This document shows, in pieces, positions 42,380-51,216 of a stretch of DNA of 64,000 nucleotides. The first letter of the stretch is position 1. Each line of letters opens with the position of its first letter. The notes beneath the pieces were generated by a model. That model was not told the origin of the DNA and did no database searches. It worked only from the letters and a program-made list of their open reading frames with translations. The stretch is from contig JAEYXS010000102.1 of the NCBI GenBank assembly GCA_023431185.1, forward strand, positions 9,090-73,089, given 5' to 3'. The translations under genes were made by a program, and so were the position numbers. This stretch comes from Verrucomicrobiota bacterium (lineage in GTDB: Bacteria; Verrucomicrobiota; Verrucomicrobiia; Limisphaerales; JAEYXS01).

Positions 42380-43765
42380 ATGAAGCCGAATACCCGTCGT
42401 CGTTTCATCCAAACGGCAGCCACTGTCGCGACCGCCTCAGCCATCCAATCTCTTCCTGCCGCTACCACAAGTTTGGCAGGAAAAAGCAAATCCTCCCGCA
42501 CCATCAAAACCGACATCCTCGTCTGCGGTGGAGGATGCGCTGGCACCGCCGCCGCCTTGGCCGCTGCCCGTGCGGGAGCAAAAGTCCTGCTCGTAGAGAA
42601 AGCCCCCTTCGCCGGTGGCATCATCACCAGCGTCGGCCTGCCCTACTTCGATGGCATCGCCCACATCTCCACCAATCGCGTCGTCGTCCGTGGTATCGCG
42701 CTGGAACTGCTTTCCAAGACCGGCGTCTGCGCACCCGATGCCAAAACCGTCTCGCGCCACAACCCCACCATCCCGAACACGTTCGAGTTCAAGCTGCTCC
42801 TCGACCGCCTCTTTCAGCAACAATCCGCTAACCTCAGCGTCCTCTACAACTCCTTCGTCTGCGATGTCCGCACGAGCGGCAGTCGCATCGACACCGTCGC
42901 CCTCGCCAATAAAGACGGCCTCGTCACCGTGAAGCCCAAGACCGTCATCGATTGCACCGGCGATGCCGACGTCGCCGCTTGGGCCGATGCTCCCTTTGAA
43001 CAAAATGCCGAAGTGCAACCGCTCACCCTCCACTTTCGCATCGGTAACGTGCAGAACGTTCCCGGCCTCAGCGCCCAATGCCGTACCGCCTTGGCCGCTG
43101 CACAAAAACGCGGTGAGCTGCCCTACTACTACGGTCCCGGCGTGATGTTCCTGTTCGGCAAGAATGAGATCTACGTACATGGCGTCCGCGTGCCCGCTGA
43201 TCCCACGAATGCCGCTGATCTCTCCCGCGCCGAGATGCAAGGCCGCGCCGATGCCCACGCCATGTTCCGCGCGTGGAAGCAGGATGTCCCCGCTTTCGCC
43301 GACAGCTATTTCCAGGAAGCCTACCCGTGGATCGGCGTCCGCGAATCCCGCCGCATCATCGGCCAGCATGTCTTGAGCGAGGATGACCTGATGAAGTCCC
43401 GCCGCTTCGATGACGCCATCGCCACCGGCTGCTGGTATCTCGACCTGCACCCGAACAAGACCGTCATCGGCAGCGCCAATGATTTCGATCCCAAAAAAGT
43501 CCAGCCCGAGCCCTACGACATCCCCTACCGCTCACTGGTGCCGCAAAAGGTAGAAAATCTCCTCGTCGCTGGTCGCTGCCACTCTGCCACTCGCAGTGCT
43601 CACGCCTCCAGCCGCGTCACCGTCACCGCGATGGCGTTGGGTGAAGCCGCCGGTTGCGCCGCTGCGATGTCACTGAAAGGCAAAACCTCCGTCGCCACCC
43701 TGAACGGCATAAAAGTCCGCGAAAAATTATCCGCTCAAAATGCAGGTCCGTTCACCGACGCCTAA
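42380..43765 (+). CDS. Exported FAD-dependent oxidoreductase (Tat substrate)
   Basis: A 461-residue flavoprotein. The N-terminus NTRRRFIQTAATVATASA is a twin-arginine-type signal (RRRFIQ), so it is likely folded with FAD before export. The dinucleotide motif is DILVCGGGCAGTAAALAAAR, AGAKVLLVEKAPFAGG. Later, VENLLVAGRCHSATRSAHAS is the FAD-closing region of the FAD_oxidored family (xanthan lyase/secreted dehydrogenase-like). The substrate is unknown. The ATG at 42380 gives the signal peptide; a GTG/ATG at 42323 lies in repeat-flanking DNA. It has a distant relative in this window at 53565-55667. Confidence 0.88.
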   Translation: MKPNTRRRFIQTAATVATASAIQSLPAATTSLAGKSKSSRTIKTDILVCGGGCAGTAAALAAARAGAKVLLVEKAPFAGGIITSVGLPYFDGIAHISTNRVVVRGIALELLSKTGVCAPDAKTVSRHNPTIPNTFEFKLLLDRLFQQQSANLSVLYNSFVCDVRTSGSRIDTVALANKDGLVTVKPKTVIDCTGDADVAAWADAPFEQNAEVQPLTLHFRIGNVQNVPGLSAQCRTALAAAQKRGELPYYYGPGVMFLFGKNEIYVHGVRVPADPTNAADLSRAEMQGRADAHAMFRAWKQDVPAFADSYFQEAYPWIGVRESRRIIGQHVLSEDDLMKSRRFDDAIATGCWYLDLHPNKTVIGSANDFDPKKVQPEPYDIPYRSLVPQKVENLLVAGRCHSATRSAHASSRVTVTAMALGEAAGCAAAMSLKGKTSVATLNGIKVREKLSAQNAGPFTDA

Positions 43766-43882
43766 CCCGTAGCCAACACATTTCAACCCAAGTGATGAGG
43801 CTAAGCCTCCCTCAGAATCTAACACCAGTTTGACAAAATCCCCGCTTAGTGAGTTACTTGTTAAAAGCCTCGAAAGGTGCCC

Positions 43883-44179
43883 GTGAAAGAACTCTGGATC
43901 ATACTTGGAATACTTAGTGCCACCTTGGCTGCTGCATTTCTTTTCGCTGCCATGATGGGGTTTCAGGTGAGCATGTTGGAAGAAAAACCGGGGCCGGATC
44001 GAAAAACTAAAACTTGGATAATATTAGATGCGATCTGTTTCGGATCGATTGGCACCGCTATCGTCGGCGCGCTGAAGAACTGGAAACACCTTCCTGAAAG
44101 CCGCCAATCAGCCGCATCAGGCATCGTGTCGTCAGCTTTGGCCGTTCTCTTTTTCTATCTGTCAGGAAAAGTTTCTTAA
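43883..44179 (+). CDS. Small two-helix membrane protein, hypothetical
   Basis: A 98-residue protein with an N-terminal helix (LWIILGILSATLAAAFLFAA) and a C-terminal helix (GIVSSALAVLFFYLSG); a third weak hydrophobic segment lies around IILDAICFGSIGTAIVGAL. No family was recognised. The GTG at 43883 has AAAGG at a good distance; the GTG at 43877 lies within that motif. It has no clear functional neighbours. Confidence 0.6.
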   Translation: MKELWIILGILSATLAAAFLFAAMMGFQVSMLEEKPGPDRKTKTWIILDAICFGSIGTAIVGALKNWKHLPESRQSAASGIVSSALAVLFFYLSGKVS

Positions 44180-44201
44180 AAAACTGCTCTGTGAAGCAGT
44201 T
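44178..44201 (-). terminator. Minus-strand-oriented hairpin with U-tract
   Basis: On the minus strand: AACTGCT, loop, AGCAGTT, then a T-run. It reads as an intrinsic terminator for leftward transcription, though no leftward gene ends here. It lies just after the small membrane-protein stop and might block antisense transcripts. Confidence 0.35.
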
Positions 44202-44301
44202 ACCCATCCAACTGAATATGCTCCCCCGGACCAGGCCGACACCTTGAAACGGTTGCGGCTTGACGGAAACAGCCAGCACCCAAATGCTGGCGGTGTTACC
44301 T

Positions 44302-46149
44302 ATGCAAAAACGCCCCTTCCTCAGCGGGTTCGCGCTCCCCTTGTTCCTTGCCGCCGCAAATTTCTCGGCTTCGCTCACGACTGCATTCGCCGCCGCCGCA
44401 CTGGAGGAATTTAAAACTGTAGAGACAGCGATCCGCGCTACCATCCGCCCCTCCACTTCCACGAACAAAACCGAAGAGGTCGGCCTCACTCCCTATCTCG
44501 GCCTCACCGTAAACACCAATCCCAAGGGACAGTTAACGGTGGAAAGAGTTGCCCACGAATCTCCGGCTGCCAAAGCGGGCTTACAAATAAATGACACGTT
44601 GGAAAAAGTTTCCGGCAAGACCTTCCGCGATACGGAATCGCTCCGCACCTGGCTGCATGAACAGTCTCCGGGCGATAATGTGGAACTGGTGGTGAAGCGC
44701 AGTGGGAAATCGGTCACCCTTACCGCCACACTTGAGACCGTCAGCCAGCCGCTCAGGGCCAGCCAAGGCCGCGGCTATGTAGGTCTGTCCCACAATGAAC
44801 CAGATGACGTCGGTGCCTCCATCCGCTCCGTGGTCGCAAAATCTCCGGCCGAAAAGGCAGGCATCAAAACGGGTGACGTGATCGTCCGCGTTGGCAACAC
44901 GCCGATGAGCTCGACCTCCACCCTCAACGATGTGCTAACCGAGAAAAACCCTGGTGATCCGCTGGAATTCACCCTGCTTAACAACGGGAAAGAACGTAAA
45001 GTGGAGGTGACGCTTGGGACAGCCGCCAGCACTGAACCCACCGCCCCGCTGCCCTCCATCTGGAAGCGCAACACGTACAAACTCGCCGTCATCAGCATCG
45101 CGTTCTCGGACACCGCCATGAATCCCCAGATCACCACCTCTGCTTGGGAAGATTCGCTTTTCAGTTCTGGCACCTACACCAACACGACCAATGCAACCGG
45201 GCAGCGTGTTTACGGCAGTCTCGCTGATTACTATCGGGAAGCGTCTTGTGGCAAACTAAGTGTCAGCGGCAAAGCGTTCGCACCGGTAGTCGTCGGCAAT
45301 AATCGTATTGACTATGCCGGAGCCACCCGGCAATCCGACAAGACCAAGCTGCTCACCGAGGCTTTGGACAAGCTGCTGGCACGCGAAGGCAAAGGGGCGC
45401 TGAAGGATTTCGATGGCTTGATCTTCATCTACGCGGGGAATCGTTATCCTGGTGCCAATCGGGGCACGATCTACTGGCCGCATCGCTCCAGCATCACCTA
45501 CAACGGCAGGCGTTGGTCCTACTATATCTGTGCTGAAGGCGGGAAAACGATGACCTCCATCAGCGTGTTCTGCCATGAGTTCGGGCACATGCTGGGCTTG
45601 CCCGATCTCTACGCTCGTCCTGAGAATCCCGGCTCTGAGGGTGTGGGCGTTTGGTGCCTGATGTCCAATGAACGCGGCGGTGGCCGCCCGCAACATCCGT
45701 CCGCTTGGTGCAAGGAACAGCTTGGCTGGCTCACGCCCACGGTCATCGATCCCGCCGTCCGACAAAAACTCAAGTTGTCGCCCGTAGCCGGTTCCACCAA
45801 TCAATGCTTCAAAGTCCTCGTCCGCCCCGATGCCAGCGAATACTTGCTGCTCGAGAACCGTCGCAAAACGGGTTTCGACGCCAGTCTGCCTGGAGAAGGA
45901 TTGATGGTCTGGCGTGTAGTCGGGAAACGACCGATCCTAGAAGAGTCCCATGGCGTAGAAGGTCCGGTGGGACCTAGAGTGTATCTCAGCAACGTGCCCT
46001 ACCCGAGCCCATCGAATGATTCGTTCACCCCTTACACCATCCCGTCGAGTCGGGCTCAGCTTGGAGGTGGATCGCCCGTGTATCTGACCAACATCCGCCG
46101 CCATACGGATGGCACCATCACCTTCGAGATCGGCTACGAGTACCAGTGA
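44302..46149 (+). CDS. Secreted M6-type metalloprotease with two PDZ domains
   Basis: A 615-residue exported protein. The signal peptide covers about residues 1-32. Two PDZ domains follow: YLGLTVNTNPKGQLTVERVA through ESPAAKAGLQINDTLEKV, and GYVGLSHNEPDDVGASIRSV through KSPAEKAGIKTGDVIVRV. The M6/immune-inhibitor-like catalytic region has CHEFGHMLGLPDLYARPENP, with zinc His and Glu plus the third ligand. PDZ domains are unusual ahead of an M6 protease and may direct substrates. The ATG at 44302 precedes the signal peptide; TTG 44260 and ATG 44284 are alternatives. Confidence 0.88.
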   Translation: MQKRPFLSGFALPLFLAAANFSASLTTAFAAAALEEFKTVETAIRATIRPSTSTNKTEEVGLTPYLGLTVNTNPKGQLTVERVAHESPAAKAGLQINDTLEKVSGKTFRDTESLRTWLHEQSPGDNVELVVKRSGKSVTLTATLETVSQPLRASQGRGYVGLSHNEPDDVGASIRSVVAKSPAEKAGIKTGDVIVRVGNTPMSSTSTLNDVLTEKNPGDPLEFTLLNNGKERKVEVTLGTAASTEPTAPLPSIWKRNTYKLAVISIAFSDTAMNPQITTSAWEDSLFSSGTYTNTTNATGQRVYGSLADYYREASCGKLSVSGKAFAPVVVGNNRIDYAGATRQSDKTKLLTEALDKLLAREGKGALKDFDGLIFIYAGNRYPGANRGTIYWPHRSSITYNGRRWSYYICAEGGKTMTSISVFCHEFGHMLGLPDLYARPENPGSEGVGVWCLMSNERGGGRPQHPSAWCKEQLGWLTPTVIDPAVRQKLKLSPVAGSTNQCFKVLVRPDASEYLLLENRRKTGFDASLPGEGLMVWRVVGKRPILEESHGVEGPVGPRVYLSNVPYPSPSNDSFTPYTIPSSRAQLGGGSPVYLTNIRRHTDGTITFEIGYEYQ

Positions 46150-46177
46150 TCCATCTGATTTGGCCCACCGATAAACC

Positions 46178-47302
46178 TCAGCCTATCGCTTTCATTTCGC
46201 GCTCGGTCTTAAGCCGGAGCTGCCCACATGCTGCATCAATATCATGCCCCTTTTCGCGACGCAGCGTCGCGATCACATCCTGCTCCTCCAACGCCGCCAG
46301 AAAAGCTTCCTGCACTTCTTCCTCTGGCCGCACCCATGGCAAATCCTCCACCTTGTTGTACGGGATGAGATTCACCTTCGCATGCAGGCGCTTCGCCAAA
46401 GCCGCCAGCGGCTTCGTCTCGCTCAGCATGTCGTTCACGCCCGCGATGAGAATATACTCCAGTGTGATCATCTTGCTCTTGCGCTGCTGGTAGTAGTCAC
46501 AAGACGCCGCAAGTTCAGCCACGGGATACTTCTTGTTCACCGGCATGATGCGGCTCCGCACCTCATCCGTCGCGCCGTGCAAGGAGATGGCCAATCGAAA
46601 CTGCTCCGGCTCATCCGCCAGCTTGCGGATCTGCGGTGCGAGGCCACTCGTTGAGATTGTGATCTTCCGCGCACCGATGCCACCGCCCCAAGGCGCATTC
46701 AGCAAGCGCAATGCCTTCAACAAATTATCGTAATTCGACAGCGGCTCGCCCATGCCCATGATGACCAGGTTGTTCACCACGCGATCCGCCTTCAGCGTGC
46801 CATCCACTTTTTCCATCTCCTCCGGCTGATCATCATGCCACCGCTCCGTCGCGATGATCTGCTCCACGATCTCATCCGGGCGCAGATTCCTCTTCCACCC
46901 CTCCAGCCCGCTCGCGCAGAACTTGCACCCATACGCACATCCCACCTGCGTGGACACGCACAACGTATGCCGGTCACTCCGTTCGCCGTAGAGCGAGGGA
47001 TTCGCCGGGATCAGCACGCTCTCAATCATTGCCCCGTCCTGCAATTGCCACAAAAACTTCTGCGTCGTGTCCCGTGAACCCTGCTTGCGCGCGATCTTGT
47101 GCGTATTCAGCGTGAACACCTCTGCCAGCTTGGCCCGCAAGGCCTTCGGCAGATTCGTCATCGCCTCCCACGACGGCGCACGCCGCACATAGAGCCAGTT
47201 CAGCAACTGGTCCACGCGATACGCCGGCTCGCCCAACTCGACGAACTTCGCCGCGATCTCATCCCGCGTCAGCGCTTTGATGTCTGTTTTGACTTCTTTC
47301 AC
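46178..47302 (-). CDS. rlmN: RlmN, 23S rRNA (adenine-C2)-methyltransferase
   Basis: A 374-residue radical-SAM enzyme that methylates C2 of A2503 in 23S rRNA and A37 in some tRNAs. The cluster motif is CAYGCKFCASG (Cys-x3-Cys-x2-Cys), and GHDIDAACGQLRL at the C-terminus contains the resolving cysteine. MGMGEPLSNYDNLLKALRLL and KITISTSGLAPQIRKL are typical. ESVLIP before the cluster is the family signature. It stands alone and is convergent with the protease gene. Confidence 0.96.
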   Translation of the reverse strand: MKEVKTDIKALTRDEIAAKFVELGEPAYRVDQLLNWLYVRRAPSWEAMTNLPKALRAKLAEVFTLNTHKIARKQGSRDTTQKFLWQLQDGAMIESVLIPANPSLYGERSDRHTLCVSTQVGCAYGCKFCASGLEGWKRNLRPDEIVEQIIATERWHDDQPEEMEKVDGTLKADRVVNNLVIMGMGEPLSNYDNLLKALRLLNAPWGGGIGARKITISTSGLAPQIRKLADEPEQFRLAISLHGATDEVRSRIMPVNKKYPVAELAASCDYYQQRKSKMITLEYILIAGVNDMLSETKPLAALAKRLHAKVNLIPYNKVEDLPWVRPEEEVQEAFLAALEEQDVIATLRREKGHDIDAACGQLRLKTEREMKAIG

Positions 47303-47331
47303 GAACTGTCAGCTATGCTGCTTTTTTCAGC

Positions 47332-47428
47332 GAACCCCAAAGGGGTTCAATAAATCAGCCCAGGGTTGTCACGCGCAAGCGGGACTACCCTGGGTGGATG
47401 GCCCAATGAGCCTCTACCCTGAAAGGGT
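47332..47428. repeat. Compound structured intergenic element
   Basis: Three stem-loops in a row. GAACCCC-AAA-GGGGTTC (47332-47348). A long stem CCCAGGGT...ACCCTGGG (47359-47394) with inner GTC/GAC and CGC/GCG pairs capped by a GCAA tetraloop. ACCCT-GAA-AGGGT (47416-47428). The third stem runs into TGCGTCAGGAGG. It lies between rlmN and the zinc-ribbon gene. It looks like a structured RNA or an interspersed repeat; function unknown. Confidence 0.7.
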
Positions 47429-47535
47429 TGCGTCAGGAGGCACTCATATCAAGCGGCAAATATCCGCCGCCACACCTCAAGTGCAACCTCCTCGGTGACC
47501 CTACAGCCAAGAAACCAACGAAAAGCTCGCTCTAC

Positions 47536-48048
47536 TTACCAATCCACCGCCGTCAACTTCTCCAGCACCGTTTCCACCACCAGCTCCGCTGCTCCCTCGA
47601 CCGAACCATCCGCGATGGATTGCCGCCACTTCGCTTGATAAGCCGTCGGCGCTTTCCTGGCCGGGTTACGAAGATTGCTGACCAGCTTTCCGCCCATCGT
47701 CCGTAGCGTATGCTGGCCGTAGGCTTTCACTAACCGCTGCATCTCCCCGCCATCGAACCAGCAACCGTCACACTGCGGACAGCGATCGATCTCGATGCCC
47801 CGGATGATCCGGGGCTCCAGCGGGGTCTGGCATTTCACGGTACAAGTGCGCTTCGCCGTTACTCCCGGCGGACTCGCCGTCACCTCGCCCGCCACCGGAG
47901 TGGCCGTCTTCGCCTGTTCTGACGCCAGCGTCGCCAGTTGCTCCCGGCCCACCCACAAGCCCCGGCAACGAGGGCAGCCCAGCACTTGTGCCCGGCCAAG
48001 CTGCACCTTGATCAAGGTCTGCCCGTCTGCCGGACAAGTGGGTGTCAT
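47536..48048 (-). CDS. Double TFIIB-type zinc-ribbon protein
   Basis: A 170-residue protein with three zinc-binding cysteine sets: CPADGQTL near the start, CPRCRGLWVGREQL and CPQCDGCWFDGGEM. The last two are the zf-TFIIB (DUF2153-like) pattern CPxCxGxW(F/V)xxxEL. A linker near residues 55-90 has Ala/Pro/Thr repeats, and the C-terminus is helical. The start is the ATG at 48048, four bases after the glgP stop, so it is coupled to glgP. Its role is unknown; it may be a regulatory or folding partner. Confidence 0.75.
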   Translation of the reverse strand: MTPTCPADGQTLIKVQLGRAQVLGCPRCRGLWVGREQLATLASEQAKTATPVAGEVTASPPGVTAKRTCTVKCQTPLEPRIIRGIEIDRCPQCDGCWFDGGEMQRLVKAYGQHTLRTMGGKLVSNLRNPARKAPTAYQAKWRQSIADGSVEGAAELVVETVLEKLTAVDW

Positions 48049-48052
48049 ATCA

Positions 48053-50245
48053 TCACTTCTGGATGTAGTACTTGTTCGCGTAATCCTGCACCATGCGCCA
48101 CGTGCCATACTGCGGCACGAGCGTGACCATCGCGCGGCGGATGCGCTGGATCCACTGGCGCGGGATGCCGTTCGCATCGCGGTTGAAGTAACTCGGGATG
48201 ACTTCTTCCGTCAGCGCCTTGTACAGGTTCTCGCTATCGCGCTTGTCCTGCTCCTCCACATCGGCCGGATGCGTGTCATCGCCGATGGAGAACCCGTTCG
48301 TGCCGTCATAACCTTCGCGCCACCAGCCGTCCATGATGCTCAGGTTCAGGCAGCCGTGCACGCCGCACTTCTGGCCGCTCGTGCCGGAGGCTTCCAGCGG
48401 ACGCCGCGGATTGTTCAGCCACACATCGCAGCCGGACACCATCATGCGCGCCACGTGGATGTCATAATTCTCGATGAACACCAGGTGCCCCGCCAGCTCC
48501 GAGTGCTTGCTCAGGTGGATGACTTTCTGGATGTAACGTTTGCCTTCATCATCCCGCGGATGCGCCTTGCCCGCGAAGATGAACTGCACCGGACGCTCCT
48601 TGTCCTTCACCAGTTTCACCACATTGTCGTACTGGTCAAAGATCAGCGGGGCGCGCTTATACGTCGCAAAGCGCCGCGCGAAACCGATGGTCAGCGCGCT
48701 CGGGTTCAGCAGATGGTCCAGCGTGATGAAATCGCTCTGGGAAAAGCTCTTGCCCTGGATCTGCAACCGGCGCCGGGCGAATTCGATCAGCTCGCGACGC
48801 AGCTTGAAGCGCAACGCCCAGATCTCTTCGTCCGAGACGAATTCCGGGTCTGCCATCTGCGCCCAAAACTCCGGCCGGTTCACCTCGTTTTCCAGGTGCA
48901 ACGCCGGCTTCTTGCTCCAGAAGGCCGTCTCCTCGCCCGTCGGCATCGTCATCTTCTCTGCCGCCAGCTTGCGCCGCCAGAAACGCCGCACCGTGCCCTT
49001 CATCCAGCCCAGCGTATGGACGCCGTTCGTCACATGCCCGATGGGGACCTGATCCACCGTTCCGTTCGGATACATGCAGTGCCACATCTCGCGGCTCACC
49101 TGCCCGTGCAGTTCGCTCACGCCGTTCGCCGACCGCGATCCGCGCAAGGCCAGCACCGTCATGCAGAAGAGTTCGTTAGCATCCGCCGGGTTCACACGGC
49201 CCAAGCCCATGAACTGCTCGCCGGAAAGACCCAGGCTCTGAGAGATCTTAGGCATCGCGTAGTTCAGCAGATCGCGGCTGAACCGGTCATGCCCCGCTGG
49301 CACCGGCGTATGCGTTGTGAAGATGCATTCCTGCTTCGAGGATTGCAGCGCCTGCTCAAATTTCATCCCGGTCGCCATCTTCTCGCGCGCCAGCTCCAGC
49401 ACGAGGAACGCCGCATGACCTTCATTCATGTGGAAGGTCGAAGGCTGGACACCCAGCGCCCGCAACAGGCGCACACCACCGATGCCCAATAAGATTTCCT
49501 GCAAGATGCGCGTCGTACTGTCGCCGCCATAAACGCGCAGCGTCAGGTCGCGGTAATGCTGCTCGTTCTCCGGCAGGTTCGTATCCAGCAGATACACCGG
49601 TACCCGGCCCACGTTCACGCGCCAGGCGCGGAAGGACACTTGTGAGGTCGCCATCCACACCGAGCAGACCACCGGCTCACCCTTCGCGTTCAGCACCGGC
49701 TCAAGCGGCAGGTTCTTCGGATTCAGCAGTGTGTAATATTCCGTCTGCCAATTCTCCGCATTGATGGCCTGCTGGAAATACCCTTCGCGATAGAACAGGC
49801 TGATGCCGACAAAACCCAAGCCCAGATCGCTGACCGCCTTGGTATGGTCACCGGCCAGAATGCCCAGACCGCCCGCCGCGATCGGCAAGGTCTCGTGAAA
49901 ACCGAACTCGGCGGAGAAATACGCCACCGGATTCTTGATCAGTTTGGGCGCATTGTTCGCCCCCCACGTGTCCTTGTCTCCCAGATACCGCTTGAAATTC
50001 TCCAGCACCTCATGCACCCGGCGGGCGAATTCATGGTCCTGCAAGCGCACGCGCATCTCATAGTCCGACACCTCATGCATCACCGCCACCGCGTTGTGAT
50101 ACAGGTTTTGCCAGCTCCGGGGGGACAGCTCCTGAAAAATCTCCTGCGCCTCCTGGTTCCAGGTCCACCACAGATTGCGGGCCAGTTGGTTCAGCCCGTT
50201 GACCATGTCCGTGATTTCCGCGCTCGAAAATGATGTTTTGCTCAT
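48053..50245 (-). CDS. glgP: Alpha-glucan (glycogen) phosphorylase
   Basis: A 730-residue PLP enzyme that releases glucose-1-phosphate from glycogen or maltodextrin. It is the shorter, archaeal/bacterial-type GlgP with NLWWTWNQEAQEIFQELSPR at the start, YFSAEFGFHETLPIAAGGLG, FHMNEGHAAFLVLELARE and FIENYDIHVARMMVSGCDVW. EASGTSGQKCGVHGCLNLSI is the phosphate/PLP region; note TSGQKCGVHG instead of the usual TSGMKAAxNG. The ATG at 50245 fits. It is followed by the zinc-ribbon gene and diverges from a YdjY-domain gene. Confidence 0.94.
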   Translation of the reverse strand: MSKTSFSSAEITDMVNGLNQLARNLWWTWNQEAQEIFQELSPRSWQNLYHNAVAVMHEVSDYEMRVRLQDHEFARRVHEVLENFKRYLGDKDTWGANNAPKLIKNPVAYFSAEFGFHETLPIAAGGLGILAGDHTKAVSDLGLGFVGISLFYREGYFQQAINAENWQTEYYTLLNPKNLPLEPVLNAKGEPVVCSVWMATSQVSFRAWRVNVGRVPVYLLDTNLPENEQHYRDLTLRVYGGDSTTRILQEILLGIGGVRLLRALGVQPSTFHMNEGHAAFLVLELAREKMATGMKFEQALQSSKQECIFTTHTPVPAGHDRFSRDLLNYAMPKISQSLGLSGEQFMGLGRVNPADANELFCMTVLALRGSRSANGVSELHGQVSREMWHCMYPNGTVDQVPIGHVTNGVHTLGWMKGTVRRFWRRKLAAEKMTMPTGEETAFWSKKPALHLENEVNRPEFWAQMADPEFVSDEEIWALRFKLRRELIEFARRRLQIQGKSFSQSDFITLDHLLNPSALTIGFARRFATYKRAPLIFDQYDNVVKLVKDKERPVQFIFAGKAHPRDDEGKRYIQKVIHLSKHSELAGHLVFIENYDIHVARMMVSGCDVWLNNPRRPLEASGTSGQKCGVHGCLNLSIMDGWWREGYDGTNGFSIGDDTHPADVEEQDKRDSENLYKALTEEVIPSYFNRDANGIPRQWIQRIRRAMVTLVPQYGTWRMVQDYANKYYIQK

Positions 50246-50391
50246 AGCGATAAGATGTCCGGCACCAAAATGGTCCGCCGTTGGCGAACGTCCCCAACGC
50301 TAGTCAGACCGTCTCTCATGGGCAACCCTCAACTTCAGTCGTTTTCCTGATGCATCTCGAAAGCTCGATGAAGAAAACGCACAATTCCCGT

Positions 50392-50420
50392 TTGTCACAT
50401 ACCCTGTCATCAGTTAAGAT
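50392..50420 (+). promoter_or_regulatory. Sigma-70-type promoter of the YdjY-domain operon
   Basis: TTGTCA (50392-50397), a 17-bp spacer and TAAGAT (50415-50420). Five of six and four of six match the consensus boxes. The expected start site near 50427 lies 22 bp before the GTG start, with GGAG at 50436 as ribosome site. Confidence 0.55.
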
Positions 50421-50448
50421 AATTTTGTCTCCTTTGGAGCAATTTGTC

Positions 50449-51216
50449 GTGCGCATAAAACATCTCATCACCTTCCTGCTTTTCCTTGGTGTCTCGCTTG
50501 CCCAGGCCCAGACCGGCAGTCGCCCGCTTTCGCTCGATCTTTCGCAAACCAACTCCGCGAGCATCCCCCCCACGAATGCTCCCGCCAAACCGCCGCTAAA
50601 GGAGATTTCTCCCGCCATTTTCGAACTCGGCAAAGTTCGTCTGGATAAAACCGCCAAGACCGTCTCTTTCCCCGCCGTCGTGAACATGCGCGGCGAGGAC
50701 ATCGTGGAATACTGGCTCGTCAACAACGGCGGCAAGATCCACGAGAGCGTGCTGAAGACCGAGGCCGAACCCTACCACATCCACCTCGCCATGCTGCTCA
50801 TCGGTGCGAAAGGCCGCCCGAACATCACGCCCGCCCAACGCGTCGAGGACAAGACCACCGCCGGTGATACCATCAGGCTTTCGTTCGCGTATCAGGATGA
50901 AAAAGGCCAAGTGAAACGCAGCGCCGAAGAGACCATTCACGACAAATCCACCAAGGCCACGATGGCGAAAGGCGATTGGATCTACAACGGCTCCTGGATC
51001 TTCAACGGTGCCTTCGTCGCCCAGCGCGAACTCTCCATCGTCGCCAACATCCACGACCACGATGCCCTCATCAACAATCCCCGCCCACGCCGGGAGAACG
51101 ATGAAAATTGGCTGGCCGAGACCAAGAACCTTCCGCCGGTCGGAACCCCCGTCACCGTCACCATTGAATTGCTCAAAGCGTATGTTAAACCTGTTGTTCA
51201 TGAAACCAAGCCGTAA
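50449..51216 (+). CDS. Secreted YdjY-domain protein
   Basis: A 255-residue exported protein. The GTG at 50449 has GGAGC eight bases upstream and opens a signal peptide (RIKHLITFLLFLGVSLAQAQ). A Pro/Thr linker leads to the YdjY-type domain, IFELGKVRLDKTAKTVSFPA, VVNMRGEDIVEYWLVNNGGK, IHESVLKTEAEPYHIHLAML, and a last beta-rich segment with GDWIYNGSWIFNGAFVAQRE. Related domains occur next to ferredoxin-like genes and secreted enzymes in Planctomycetes and Verrucomicrobia; function unknown. It overlaps the next gene by 17 bp. The earlier in-frame ATG at 50281 lies in non-conserved sequence and is not used. Confidence 0.82.
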   Translation: MRIKHLITFLLFLGVSLAQAQTGSRPLSLDLSQTNSASIPPTNAPAKPPLKEISPAIFELGKVRLDKTAKTVSFPAVVNMRGEDIVEYWLVNNGGKIHESVLKTEAEPYHIHLAMLLIGAKGRPNITPAQRVEDKTTAGDTIRLSFAYQDEKGQVKRSAEETIHDKSTKATMAKGDWIYNGSWIFNGAFVAQRELSIVANIHDHDALINNPRPRRENDENWLAETKNLPPVGTPVTVTIELLKAYVKPVVHETKP

